Made by a program: the position numbers and the translations under genes. Below the pieces are notes generated by a model. It was not told the origin of the DNA. It did no database searches and saw only the letters and a program-made list of their open reading frames with translations. Positions 16,654 through 25,948 of a stretch of 64,000 nucleotides of DNA are shown one piece after another; the stretch's first letter is position 1, and each line of letters opens with the position of its first letter. Source of the stretch: Pseudomonas fluorescens (lineage in GTDB: Bacteria > Pseudomonadota > Gammaproteobacteria > Pseudomonadales > Pseudomonadaceae); NCBI RefSeq assembly GCF_004683905.1, contig NZ_CP038438.1, positions 310,001-374,000 of the forward strand. Reading direction: 5' to 3'.

Positions 16654-17109
16654 TCAGCGGTGCAGAACGTATTGCCCGCTGAACGTCACTGCATTCTCAT
16701 CACTGCCGGCGTTGACGATTCGCGTATTGAGCGTCAACCGTGCGCGCCCATAACGCTGATACATCGCCAGAAACTTCTTCCAGACCGCCGCTTCCGGTGG
16801 CGGACAAATCGCTGTGGCATCATCGGTCACGGGCAGCGGATAACTGATCTGGCCTTCCTGAATCACGATGTGCCCGTCGTCGATGCCTTCTTCCTTCAGG
16901 CGCAAATGCAGCCAGCCCCAGCCCGCCAGCACCGCGCCACAATAGAGGCTGCCGCCGAACATGGTGCTTTTGTGATTGACGTTCGGCTCCAGCGGCAGGT
17001 GCAGGCTCAACTGCTGCTCGTGCCAGGCGAGGACCTTGAGGCCCATCTCGCGGGTCAGGGGAATGTCGTGATGCAGCACCGACTCCAGATAGCGACTGTC
17101 GCGGCTCAT
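16654..17109 (-). CDS. YiiD_C-type thioesterase-fold protein
   Basis: A 151-residue protein resembling the YiiD C-terminal putative thioesterase domain (hotdog fold), with the characteristic NHKSTMFGGSLY segment near residue 45. Its ATG overlaps the stop of the upstream sigma-54 regulator gene by four bases, so it is the third cistron of the sensor-regulator operon. That link is unexpected for a thioesterase and may reflect convenience of co-expression rather than shared function. Substrate unknown. Confidence 0.75.
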   Translation of the reverse strand: MSRDSRYLESVLHHDIPLTREMGLKVLAWHEQQLSLHLPLEPNVNHKSTMFGGSLYCGAVLAGWGWLHLRLKEEGIDDGHIVIQEGQISYPLPVTDDATAICPPPEAAVWKKFLAMYQRYGRARLTLNTRIVNAGSDENAVTFSGQYVLHR

Positions 17110-18491
17110 TCGGCTTCGTCTCCATGGGCGTTACTGTCGGCGAAATTCAAGCCGTGCTTGCGCAGTTTGTCGTGCAGGGTCTTGCGCGGAATACCCAGGG
17201 CTTCGGCGAGGCTGCGCACCGAACTGTGCGAGCGCGCCAGCTCGGCGGCAATCAACGACTTCTCGAAGTTTTCCACTTGCTCGCTCAGGCCACCACTGAT
17301 GACTTCCACGCTGGTGCCGCCGCCTTCGTTTCCACTGTTATCCAGCGCCAGTTCCAGACCGAGGGCGAAGCGCTCGGCAGCGTTCTGCAGTTCGCGCACA
17401 TTGCCCGGCCAGGTGTGGCGCAGCAGCAATGCGCGTTGCGCCGGTTGCAGTTCGTGAGGCGGCAAACCGTGGCGGGCGCTGGCTTCATCGGCGTAATGCT
17501 GGAACAACACCAGCGCGTCCTCGCCGCGTTCGCGCAGTGGCGGAATGCGCAGCGGTGCAACGTTCAGGCGGTAATACAAGTCGGCGCGGAATCGTCCCTG
17601 ATCAGCGGCTTGACGCAGGTCTTCCTTGGTCGCGGCGATGACGCGGATGTCCAGCGGGATCAGCTGATTACCACCCAGACGTTCGACCACGCGCTCTTGC
17701 AGCATGCGCAGCAGTTTCACCTGCACGTCCATGCTCATGCTTTCGATTTCATCGAGGAACAGCGTGCCGCCGTTGGCGAATTCGAACTTGCCGATCCGGC
17801 GTTTCTGCGCGCCGGTAAACGCGCCTGGCTCATGCCCGAACAGCTCACTTTCGACCACCGATTCGGCCAGCGCCCCGGCGTTGATCGCCACGAACGGGCC
17901 GTTGCGCCGGCTCGACAAATCGTGCAGCGCACGGGCCACGACCTCTTTGCCAGCGCCGGTTTCACCGAGGATCAACACATCCGCCTTGGTCGCCGCCAGC
18001 GCGCCGATCTGCTCGCGCAGGCGCAGCATCGGCGCCGAGTGGCCGACCAGGCGTGCGCTCAGTTCGTTGCGATCGCTCAGGGCCAGGCGCAGGCTGCGGT
18101 TGTCCAGCACCAGCCGGCGCAGAGCCAGGGCGCGGCGCACGCTGTCGAGCAGCGCGTCGCTGGCGAACGGCTTTTCCAGAAAGTCATAGGCGCCGGCACG
18201 CATCGCCTGCACCGCCAACGGCACGTCGCCGTGGCCGGTGATCAGCAGCACCGGCAGCTCCGGATCCTGAGCGTGCAATTCGCTTAACAGTTCCAGGCCG
18301 TCCATGCCCGGCATGCGGATGTCGCTGACCACCACGCCGGGCCAGTCACGCTCCAGTTGCCCGGCCAGACCTTTGGCTTCGGACAGCGGAAGGATTTTCA
18401 GCCCGGCCAGGTCCAGGGTCTGGCCGAGGGCCTGACGCAGGTGCGGATCGTCGTCGATCAACACCACCTGAATGCGATTGTCGATGGTCAT
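17106..18491 (-). CDS. dctD: Sigma-54-dependent response regulator, DctD-like
   Basis: A 461-residue NtrC-family activator: receiver domain (1-120, phosphoacceptor Asp57 in VVVSDIRMPG), AAA+ domain with Walker A GETGAGKE and the sigma-54-contacting GAFTGA loop, and a C-terminal Fis-type HTH (SLAEALGIPRKTLHDKLRK). Phosphorylated by the kinase encoded upstream, it should activate sigma-54 promoters for C4-dicarboxylate or acidic amino acid uptake. The dctPQM transport genes are not adjacent. AauR, for glutamate/aspartate, is the main alternative. Start overlaps the kinase stop by four bases. Confidence 0.8.
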   Translation of the reverse strand: MTIDNRIQVVLIDDDPHLRQALGQTLDLAGLKILPLSEAKGLAGQLERDWPGVVVSDIRMPGMDGLELLSELHAQDPELPVLLITGHGDVPLAVQAMRAGAYDFLEKPFASDALLDSVRRALALRRLVLDNRSLRLALSDRNELSARLVGHSAPMLRLREQIGALAATKADVLILGETGAGKEVVARALHDLSSRRNGPFVAINAGALAESVVESELFGHEPGAFTGAQKRRIGKFEFANGGTLFLDEIESMSMDVQVKLLRMLQERVVERLGGNQLIPLDIRVIAATKEDLRQAADQGRFRADLYYRLNVAPLRIPPLRERGEDALVLFQHYADEASARHGLPPHELQPAQRALLLRHTWPGNVRELQNAAERFALGLELALDNSGNEGGGTSVEVISGGLSEQVENFEKSLIAAELARSHSSVRSLAEALGIPRKTLHDKLRKHGLNFADSNAHGDEAE

Positions 18492-20296
18492 GCACTTCGA
18501 TCCTCGGACGGTTGCAGGCTGACCCCGGGCGCACCGGCGCGCAGCCGCAGGGTGATCAAGGCGCCACCTTGCTTGTGGTTGGCGAACGACAGTTCACCGC
18601 CGAAGGCGCGCATCAGGGTTTCACAGATGGCCAGCCCCAGGCCAAGGCCCTGAGTGCGGGTCTTGGTGGTGTAGAAGGGCTCGCTGGCGCGGCCGAGGGC
18701 TTCCATGCAAAAGCCCGGGCCGTTGTCGCGAATGTACAGATTGACGCCCTCGGCGGTGGATTCGGCACTCAGCCACAGTTTGCGCGGCGGGCCTTTTTCG
18801 GTCAGCGCATCGAGGGCGTTGGCCAGCAGATTGCCGAGCACCTGACGCAAACGGGTTTCCCCGGCCTCGACCCACAGCGTGGCGGCGGGCAGGTCGCGGA
18901 TCAGCTCGACTTCCATACTGCGGCGCCGTTTGGCCAGCAACGCCAGCGCATCGTCCAGCGCCGGTTGCAGGGCCACGCTTTCCGGGGCATGGCGGTCGCG
19001 GCGGGCGAAGGCACGCAGGTGAGCGATGATCGAGGCCATGCGCCCGGTCAGTTCGCTGATCAGTTTGAGGTTGCCGCGAGCATCGTCGGTGCGTTGATGA
19101 TCGAGCAGTACTTCGGCGTTTTCCGCATAGCTGCGGATCGCCGCCAGCGGCTGGTTGAGCTCGTGGCTGATACTCGCCGACATCGTACCCAGCGCCGAGA
19201 GTTTGCCGGCCTGGACCAGATCGTCCTGAGCGCGGACCAGCTCCTGCTGGGCCTGTTCGCGCTCCAGCACTTCCTGCTTGAGTCGGCGGTTGAGGCCTTC
19301 CAGATCGCTGGTCCGCTCGGCCACCCGACCTTCCAGTTCACGCCGGGCCTTGGCCTCGAAGGCGATGCGTTCCAGATAATGCCGGCGACGCTGCATCATC
19401 AGCCCGAGCAACAGCATCACCACCAACAGCGTGGCGCCGCCGATTGCGACCACGGTGCGCACCGGACGGTCGATCAGCGTGCGCGGAGCAAGAATACTGA
19501 CGCTCCAGCCGGTTTCGGCGATATCGACGGTTTGGGTCAGCCAGGCGCTGTCGCTGAGGTTCAGCGGACGTGGCTCGCGGGTCGGATAAGGCAGGATGGC
19601 GGTGATTGCCGAACGCTCGGTGTCGCTCAAAATGCGGGTTGAACGAAAGCGCCATTCCGGGCGCGAGGTGAGAATCACCACGCCGTTGTGGTCGGTCACC
19701 AACAGTTGTTCCGGGGTTTTGCCCCACAGGCTTTCGGTGTGATCGAGGTCGACTTTGATCACCAGCACGCCGATGATTTTTTCGCCGTTGCGCACCGCCG
19801 CGGCGAAGAAATAACCGCGTTTGGCCGACGTGGTGCCGAGGCCGAAGAAACGCCCCAGACGTCCGGCCATCGCTTCGCTGAAATACGGACGGAAAGCGAA
19901 ATTGCGCCCGACGAAGCTGTCGTGTTTGTCCCAGTTCGACGCCGCGAGAGTCTGGCCGCTGGTGTCCATCAGGTACATGACCTCGGCGCCGGTCTGTGCG
20001 GCGATGTTTTTCAGCAGGCGATTGGCGTTGCCCTGGGTGACACCGTCGTCCGGTGCACCGAGCACGGCGCGCAGGGCCGGCAGGTCGCCGAGGATCTGCG
20101 GCAACACTTCATAGCGGTGCAGGGTGCCCAGCAGGTTGGCGACGTAGAGGTCGAGGGTCTGGCGGTTTTGTCCGGCCAGTTCACTGCGGTAATAGCGCTC
20201 GGCCAGATGCTCCAGCGGCCACAGTAGCGGCGCCAGGCACAGCGCCAGCAGGGCGAGGCTGCGCCAGCGGGGTCTGCGGGGAAGGGTAGGTTTCAT
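18488..20296 (-). CDS. dctB: Sensor histidine kinase, DctB-like
   Basis: A 602-residue membrane kinase: TM1 at about residues 13-29, a periplasmic double-Cache-type sensor domain (about 45-275), TM2 at about 281-301, a coiled coil, HisKA with SISHELNQPLAAIRSYAENA (His378), and HATPase_c (DNGPGF, GLGLAICETL). The architecture matches DctB/AauS sensors that bind C4-dicarboxylates or acidic amino acids. It is the first gene of a tightly overlapping operon with the regulator and a thioesterase-fold gene. Ligand cannot be decided from sequence. Confidence 0.8.
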   Translation of the reverse strand: MKPTLPRRPRWRSLALLALCLAPLLWPLEHLAERYYRSELAGQNRQTLDLYVANLLGTLHRYEVLPQILGDLPALRAVLGAPDDGVTQGNANRLLKNIAAQTGAEVMYLMDTSGQTLAASNWDKHDSFVGRNFAFRPYFSEAMAGRLGRFFGLGTTSAKRGYFFAAAVRNGEKIIGVLVIKVDLDHTESLWGKTPEQLLVTDHNGVVILTSRPEWRFRSTRILSDTERSAITAILPYPTREPRPLNLSDSAWLTQTVDIAETGWSVSILAPRTLIDRPVRTVVAIGGATLLVVMLLLGLMMQRRRHYLERIAFEAKARRELEGRVAERTSDLEGLNRRLKQEVLEREQAQQELVRAQDDLVQAGKLSALGTMSASISHELNQPLAAIRSYAENAEVLLDHQRTDDARGNLKLISELTGRMASIIAHLRAFARRDRHAPESVALQPALDDALALLAKRRRSMEVELIRDLPAATLWVEAGETRLRQVLGNLLANALDALTEKGPPRKLWLSAESTAEGVNLYIRDNGPGFCMEALGRASEPFYTTKTRTQGLGLGLAICETLMRAFGGELSFANHKQGGALITLRLRAGAPGVSLQPSEDRSA

Positions 20297-20338
20297 GAGC
20301 CGGATGCGCCTGAGTGAACAGGCGCATTATGCCTAGGC

Positions 20339-20884
20339 TCAGGCGAAGACGTCAGCGTCCTTGAGCAGTGCGCCGACCTGATCCTTGGCCGACAGCTTCG
20401 GCGCTTCGTCCAGTTGCCAGTCGATGCCCAGAGCCGGGTCGTCCCAGCGAATGCTGCGTTCGGACGATGGATCGTAGTAGTTGGTAGTCTTGTAGAGGAA
20501 TTCGGCGAACTCGCTCAGCACCACGAAACCATGGGCAAAGCCTTCCGGAACCCACAGTTGACGGTGGTTCTCGGCCGACAGGCGTACAGCAACCCACTTG
20601 CCGAAGTGCGGCGAGCTGCGACGGATGTCCACGGCTACATCGAGCACTTCGCCGGCGGTCACCCGAACCAGTTTGCCCTGGGTATTTTGCAGCTGGTAAT
20701 GCAGGCCGCGCAGCACGCCTTTCTGCGAGCGCGAATGGTTGTCCTGAACGAATTGAGTGTCCAGACCGGTTGCATCCTGGAACGCCTTGGCATTGAAACT
20801 CTCGTAGAAGAAGCCGCGCTCGTCACCAAATACCTTGGGTTCGATGATCAGAACACCGGGCAGATCGGTGGTGATTACATTCAT
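20339..20884 (-). CDS. rfbC: dTDP-4-dehydrorhamnose 3,5-epimerase
   Basis: A 181-residue cupin-fold RmlC enzyme converting dTDP-4-keto-6-deoxyglucose to dTDP-4-keto-rhamnose for LPS or rhamnolipid rhamnose. Family landmarks are GFFYESFN, DNHSRSQKGVLRGLHYQ with the catalytic His, and VPEGFAHGFVVLSE. The other rml genes are not in the window, so it stands alone. The length is typical. Confidence 0.93.
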   Translation of the reverse strand: MNVITTDLPGVLIIEPKVFGDERGFFYESFNAKAFQDATGLDTQFVQDNHSRSQKGVLRGLHYQLQNTQGKLVRVTAGEVLDVAVDIRRSSPHFGKWVAVRLSAENHRQLWVPEGFAHGFVVLSEFAEFLYKTTNYYDPSSERSIRWDDPALGIDWQLDEAPKLSAKDQVGALLKDADVFA

Positions 20885-21030
20885 GAGGTTTTTCCAGATA
20901 GGGGTGAATGGCCGACATTCTTGCGCAAAGTGCCGGCGGATGCGAGCGCTTGAATATCTCCGGTCGGGGGTTGCGCATCCACTGCAGCAATGGCGATATA
21001 GGCACCTAATAAAATCTCAGGGGTCGTCCC

Positions 21031-23943
21031 ATGCCGCTCGCCACGTTGATTCATCGCGCCAGTTTGCCCAGCCCGCAGGTTTCTGAAGTGCAGGCCCGGC
21101 AGTGGTTGGCCGAACATTACGGGCTCAGCGGCACGCTACAGGCGCTGGGCAGTCAGCAGGATCTGAATTATCGGGTCGACACTGAACGTGGGCGCTTTGT
21201 CCTGAAAATCTGCCGCGGCGACTATGCACTTGTGGAGTTGCAGGCTCAGCATGCAGGCCTCAAGTACCTTGCCGAGCATTCGTCGGTGCACGTGCCCAAA
21301 GTGATCCCGGCCAGTAACGGCGAGGATCTGTTGTCGCTGGAAGCCGACGGCGAGCCGGTGCACGTGCGGTTGCTGGACTACATCGAAGGCCAGCCGCTGA
21401 CTCATCTTGAGCATTTGGGCCATGACGTGGTGGCCGGATTCGGTCGGTTGTGTGGCGAGATGGACCTGGCCCTGGCCGGCTTCGATCACCCGGGCCTTCA
21501 GCGCACGCTGCAATGGGACGCCCGCCACGCCAGTGCGCTGATCAGCCATCTGCTGCCGGTGATTCAGGATGAGCGCCAGCGCGCCTTGATCGCGCAAGCC
21601 GCCGAACAGGCCGAACGTCGCTTGCAGCCGTTGCAGGACAAGCTGCCGGTGCAGGCGATCCACATGGACATCACCGACGATAACGCTGTCTGGCAACACG
21701 ATGCCAAGCGTCATTGGCAATTGCAGGGCGTGATCGACTTCGGTGATCTGGTGCGCACCTGGCGTATCACCGATCTGTCGGTGACGTGCGCGGCGCTGCT
21801 GCACCATGCCGGCGGTGATCCGTTTGTGATTCTGCCGGCGGTGCAGGCCTATCACGCGGTCAATCCGCTGCAACATGAGGAGTTGCTGGCGTTGTGGCCG
21901 TTGATCGTGGCGCGGGCGGCGGTGCTGGTGCTCAGTGGCGAGCAACAGGTCAGCATCGATCCGGGTAATACCTATAGTCGCGACAACCTTGGCCACGAAT
22001 GGGAAATTTTCCACGTGGCCACTTCTGTACCCCTGGCGCTGATGGAAGCGGCGATCCTCACGTCAGTCGGCCAGCGTCTGCCGACGGTCGGCAGCGAGGG
22101 TTTTGCGCCACTGTTGCCAGAGCTGGTCGGGCGCGAATTTGCGCTGATCGACCTTGGTGTCCTGAGTCCGCATTTCGAGGCGGGCAACTGGGAGCAGGAG
22201 GGTATCGATCAACGACTGCTGACTGAAGCCGCTGCCACGCATGGCCTGGCGGCCAGTCGTTACGGGCAATATCGCTTGTCGCAGACGCGGCCCGACAGTG
22301 CCGTCGAACCGGAGACTTTCCCGCTGCACGTTGAGTTGCGCGTGCCGCAGGGCTCGGCGGTGGAAGCGCCGTTTGCCGGTGTGCTGCATCACGCGGCGGA
22401 TGGTGTGCTGCAACTCGACGGACCACAGCTCAGCGTGCGCCTATGGGGCGTGAACGCCTCGCTGCACAGCGGCGCGGCGCTGGTCAAAGGTCAGGTGCTG
22501 GGTTCGGTCGACGGTCCGTTGAAGGTGCAGTTGAGCCGCGTTGCATCGCTGGATGCGCCATTGTTCTGCAGTCCTGCGCGCGCTGCAGCGTGGCAGGCCC
22601 TGTGTCCATCGCCAGCCACTTTGCTGGGTCTGGCCTGCGATGCCGAACCCGAGCTGGATGCGAAAACCTTGCTCGAACGACGCGACGCCAGTTTCGCCCG
22701 CACGCAAAAACATTATTACGTCGACCCGCCGCGCATCGAGCGTGGCTGGCGTAATCACCTGATCGACATGCAGGGCCGTTCCTATCTCGACATGCTCAAC
22801 AACGTTGCAGTGCTCGGCCATGGTCATCCGCGCATGGCTCAGGTGGCGGCGCGACAGTGGTCGCTGCTCAACACCAACTCGCGTTTCAACTATGCAGCCG
22901 TGGCGCAGTTCTCCGAACGCTTGCTGAAGCTGGCGCCGGAAGGCATGGATCGGGTGTTTCTGGTCAACAGTGGCAGCGAGGCCAACGACCTGGCGATCCG
23001 TCTGGCATGGGCCTACAGCGGTGGCCGCGACATGCTCAGCGTGCTGGAGGCCTATCACGGCTGGACGGTCGGCGCCGATGCGGTGTCGACGTCGGTTGCC
23101 GATAACCCTCGTGCTCTGGAAAGTCGTCCGGACTGGGTGCATCCAGTCACCGCGCCGAACATCTATCGCGGTGAGTTCCGTGGCCTCGATTCTGCGCCGG
23201 ATTATGTACGCAGCGTCGAAGCGCAACTGGCGCATATCGCCGCGCAGGAGCGCCAATTGGCCGGTTTCATCTGTGAACCGGTGTACGGCAATGCCGGCGG
23301 GATTTCCCTGCCGCCCGGTTATCTGAAACAGGTCTATGCGCTGGTACGTGCGCAGGGCGGGGTGTGCATCGCCGACGAAGTGCAGGTCGGTTACGGGCGC
23401 ATGGGCCACTTCTTCTGGGGCTTCGAAGAGCAGGGCGTGGTGCCGGACATCATCACCATGGCCAAGGGCATGGGCAACGGCCAGCCGCTCGGCGCCGTTA
23501 TTACGCGTCGGGAAATCGCCGAGGCGCTGGAAGCTGAAGGCTATTTCTTCTCGTCGGCCGGCGGCAGTCCGGTGAGCTGCCAGGTCGGTATGGCGGTGCT
23601 GGATGTGATGGAAGAAGAAAAGCTCTGGGAAAACGCCCAGGTGGTTGGCGGGCATTTCAAGACGCGGCTGGAGGCGTTGATCGATAAACACCCGCTGGTC
23701 GGCGCGGTGCATGGTTCCGGGTTCTATCTGGGGGTAGAGCTGATCCGCAACCGCGAGACGCTGGAGCCGGCCACCGAGGAGACCACGTTGTTGTGCGATC
23801 GCCTGCGCGAGCTGGGGATCTTCATGCAACCGACCGGGGATGACCTGAACATTCTCAAGATCAAACCGCCGATGGTCACGTCGCGGCGCAGTGTGGACTT
23901 CTTTGTCGACACGCTGGATCGGGTGCTCGAGGAAGGTCTGTAA
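21031..23943 (+). CDS. Phosphotransferase-aminotransferase fusion protein
   Basis: A 970-residue multidomain protein. The N-terminal part (about 20-330) is an aminoglycoside-phosphotransferase/hydroxylysine-kinase-like domain with Brenner motif IHMDITDDNAVW and VIDFGDL. A middle region (about 420-510) looks like a beta-rich M23/lipoyl-type fold (APFAGVLHHAADG, LHSGAALVKGQ), and the C-terminal 410 residues are a class III PLP aminotransferase with Lys812 in MAKGMGNGQPLG. Such fusions are related to phosphohydroxylysine and phosphoethanolamine phospholyases, where a kinase and a PLP lyase act in series, so a phosphorylate-then-eliminate pathway for an amino alcohol is plausible. Substrate unproven. 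Confidence 0.85.
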   Translation: MPLATLIHRASLPSPQVSEVQARQWLAEHYGLSGTLQALGSQQDLNYRVDTERGRFVLKICRGDYALVELQAQHAGLKYLAEHSSVHVPKVIPASNGEDLLSLEADGEPVHVRLLDYIEGQPLTHLEHLGHDVVAGFGRLCGEMDLALAGFDHPGLQRTLQWDARHASALISHLLPVIQDERQRALIAQAAEQAERRLQPLQDKLPVQAIHMDITDDNAVWQHDAKRHWQLQGVIDFGDLVRTWRITDLSVTCAALLHHAGGDPFVILPAVQAYHAVNPLQHEELLALWPLIVARAAVLVLSGEQQVSIDPGNTYSRDNLGHEWEIFHVATSVPLALMEAAILTSVGQRLPTVGSEGFAPLLPELVGREFALIDLGVLSPHFEAGNWEQEGIDQRLLTEAAATHGLAASRYGQYRLSQTRPDSAVEPETFPLHVELRVPQGSAVEAPFAGVLHHAADGVLQLDGPQLSVRLWGVNASLHSGAALVKGQVLGSVDGPLKVQLSRVASLDAPLFCSPARAAAWQALCPSPATLLGLACDAEPELDAKTLLERRDASFARTQKHYYVDPPRIERGWRNHLIDMQGRSYLDMLNNVAVLGHGHPRMAQVAARQWSLLNTNSRFNYAAVAQFSERLLKLAPEGMDRVFLVNSGSEANDLAIRLAWAYSGGRDMLSVLEAYHGWTVGADAVSTSVADNPRALESRPDWVHPVTAPNIYRGEFRGLDSAPDYVRSVEAQLAHIAAQERQLAGFICEPVYGNAGGISLPPGYLKQVYALVRAQGGVCIADEVQVGYGRMGHFFWGFEEQGVVPDIITMAKGMGNGQPLGAVITRREIAEALEAEGYFFSSAGGSPVSCQVGMAVLDVMEEEKLWENAQVVGGHFKTRLEALIDKHPLVGAVHGSGFYLGVELIRNRETLEPATEETTLLCDRLRELGIFMQPTGDDLNILKIKPPMVTSRRSVDFFVDTLDRVLEEGL

Positions 23944-23954
23944 ACGCTGCTTTT

Positions 23955-24042
23955 GTGGGAGCGGGCTTGCTCGCGAATGCGGTTTTTCATTCAAAGGTGA
24001 TATCGACGGATGTGCCGCCTTCGCGAGCAAGCCCGCTCCCAC
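23955..24042. repeat. REP pair (inverted)
   Basis: Inverted units GTGGGAGCGGGCTTGCTCGC and its complement flank about 45 bases, directly after the fusion-protein gene. The remaining space to aguA (24043-24194) is markedly AT-rich and holds CGATA...TATCG half-sites around 24125-24136 that could be regulatory. Confidence 0.88.
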
Positions 24043-24194
24043 ATGGGGGGGGCAGTGCTAATTCGATTTGTATCGGTATTTAACTGTTTTTTTTAGACTA
24101 GCGTCATTTTAAAGCATTTAAAATACGATATTTATCGGTTATAAAGTCGCCATCGCTTTGCAACCCTTCGACGGTTCCCAGGAGTCCTGATCCG

Positions 24195-25301
24195 ATGACC
24201 ACTTTGAAAAGTACCCCGCGTGACGATGGCTTCTACATGCCGGCCGAGTGGGCGCCGCAGACCCAGACCTGGATGATCTGGCCTGAGCGTCCGGACAACT
24301 GGCGCCTGGGTGGCAAGCCGGCGCAGGCCGCGCACGTTGCAGTGGCCAAGGCCATCGCCCGTTTTGAACCGGTGACGGTTGCCGTGTCGGCCGGTCAGTA
24401 CGAGAACGCACGCGCACGTCTCGACGTGCCGAATATCCGTGTGGTCGAGATGTCCAGCGATGATGCCTGGGTACGTGATACCGGCCCGACGTTCGTCATC
24501 AACAACAGCGGCGAAGTGCGCGGTGTGAACTGGGACTTCAACTCATGGGGTGGTTTTGAAGGCGGTCTGTATTCGCCGTGGAACCGTGATTCGCAGGTCG
24601 GTGGCAAGATTCTCGAAATCGAGCGCAGCCCGCGTTATCGCACCGAAGGTTTTGTGCTTGAAGGCGGTTCGATTCACGTCGACGGCGAAGGCACGCTGAT
24701 CACTACTGAAGAGTGCCTGCTCAATCACAACCGCAACCCGCACCTGGGCCGCGAAGAGATCGAAGCGGTGCTGCGCGACAATCTGTCGGTGGATAAGATC
24801 ATCTGGCTGCCGGATGGTCTGTTCAACGACGAAACCGACGGTCATGTGGATAACTTCTGCTGCTACGTGCGCCCGGGCGAAGTGCTGCTGGCGTGGACCG
24901 ACGATCCGCAGGATCCGAACTACCCGCGCTGCCAGGCGGCGATGAACGTGCTGCAAAGCAGCACCGACGCCAAGGGGCGCCCGTTCACGGTGCACAAGAT
25001 GCCGATTCCGGGGCCGCTGTACGCGACCGAAGAGGAGTGCGCCGGTGTCGATCCGGTCGACGGTACGCAGGAGCGCAACCCTTCCGTGCGCCTGGCCGGT
25101 TCCTACGTGAACTTCCTGATCGTCAACGGCGGCATCATCGCGCCGAGCTTCGACGATCCGATGGACGCGCCTGCGCGGGAAATCCTGCAGAAGCTGTTCC
25201 CGCAGCACGAAGTGGTGATGGTGCCGGGCCGTGAACTGTTACTGGGCGGCGGCAATATCCACTGCCTTACCCAACAACAGCCAGCCCCGCACAAAGAGTG
25301 A
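24195..25301 (+). CDS. aguA: Agmatine deiminase
   Basis: A 368-residue guanidino-modifying enzyme converting agmatine to N-carbamoylputrescine in the arginine decarboxylase route to putrescine. The catalytic Cys357 is in LLGGGNIHC; other pentein-fold landmarks are [14 protein letters not shown] and [11 protein letters not shown]. The partner aguB is not in the window. The AT-rich upstream region probably carries the promoter. A strong terminator follows. Confidence 0.96.
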   Translation: MTTLKSTPRDDGFYMPAEWAPQTQTWMIWPERPDNWRLGGKPAQAAHVAVAKAIARFEPVTVAVSAGQYENARARLDVPNIRVVEMSSDDAWVRDTGPTFVINNSGEVRGVNWDFNSWGGFEGGLYSPWNRDSQVGGKILEIERSPRYRTEGFVLEGGSIHVDGEGTLITTEECLLNHNRNPHLGREEIEAVLRDNLSVDKIIWLPDGLFNDETDGHVDNFCCYVRPGEVLLAWTDDPQDPNYPRCQAAMNVLQSSTDAKGRPFTVHKMPIPGPLYATEEECAGVDPVDGTQERNPSVRLAGSYVNFLIVNGGIIAPSFDDPMDAPAREILQKLFPQHEVVMVPGRELLLGGGNIHCLTQQQPAPHKE

Positions 25302-25367
25302 GTTGAGACGTAACAGCTTGAGTTGATTCATAAATCGGCCAGGCAAAGATTAGCTTGCTACACATTC

Positions 25368-25405
25368 AAACAAGCCCGCGGCCCTGTTGGACTGCGGGCT
25401 TGTTT
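25368..25405 (+). terminator. Intrinsic terminator of aguA
   Basis: A 12-bp stem AAACAAGCCCGC / GCGGGCTTGTTT encloses a 14-base loop, 66 bases after the aguA stop. Only a short T-run follows, but the stem is strong and near-symmetrical so it could work in both directions. Confidence 0.82.
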
Positions 25406-25546
25406 GTATCCGCCTGTCGACAAATCGGAAACCTTGGCATAGCTCTTGTATCGGACAAAGTGCACTAGGGAGAGGGGGGAACTTCAACAGTTCTGTCATA
25501 TACCTTGGATAACTTAGCCGCTCACGAACGGGGAGAGAGCGCTGAA

Positions 25547-25759
25547 ATGAACGCCGAAGTGAACGTAGTCAGCGAGCGGACTTTGCATCCCATGGCCGTC
25601 AACGGCGAATCGCTCCAGATTGTCGCGCACTTTTTGAAGTCCAATGGAACGCGTCAGATCAGGGAACCTGATCCGCGCCGGATGATGATCGAGCGCTACC
25701 CCGCTGGCCTGTTCAGCGAGGCCGAACTGGAAGCGTTATGGGCTGTGATGGAAGGATAA
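25547..25759 (+). CDS. Small conserved hypothetical protein
   Basis: A 70-residue acidic soluble protein with no recognised domain; the C-terminus RYPAGLFSEAELEALW looks well conserved in kind. The frame is open from TTG 25505, but ATG 25547 has the stronger ribosome site (GGGAGAGAG). It is followed by its own terminator, so it is a monocistronic unit. Function unknown. Confidence 0.65.
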   Translation: MNAEVNVVSERTLHPMAVNGESLQIVAHFLKSNGTRQIREPDPRRMMIERYPAGLFSEAELEALWAVMEG

Positions 25760-25780
25760 GAAAAACAACAGGGATTGGTA

Positions 25781-25810
25781 AAAGCGCTGCCGGGATGGCG
25801 GCGCTTTTTT
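25781..25810 (+). terminator. Intrinsic terminator
   Basis: Stem AAAGCGCTGCC / GGCGGCGCTTT (one wobble) followed by six T residues, 21 bases after the small gene's stop. Confidence 0.9.
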
Positions 25811-25843
25811 ATGCACGACACAAAAACCATTGCGAACATTGAA

Positions 25844-25936
25844 CCTGTGGGAGGGGGCTTGCTCCCGAATGCAATCAGTCAGTGACGATGGTGTTGCCTG
25901 ACATGACGCCTTCGGGAGCAAGCCCCCTCCCACAGG
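25844..25936. repeat. REP-like pair (inverted)
   Basis: Arms CCTGTGGGAGGGGGCTTGCT and its complement flank about 50 bases, adjacent to the 3' end of the TonB receptor gene. Confidence 0.88.
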
Positions 25937-25948
25937 ATTTGTGTGCAT

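Noticed and set aside
20339..20884. rfbC as part of an O-antigen cluster
   Set aside because: No other rml or glycosyltransferase gene is adjacent.
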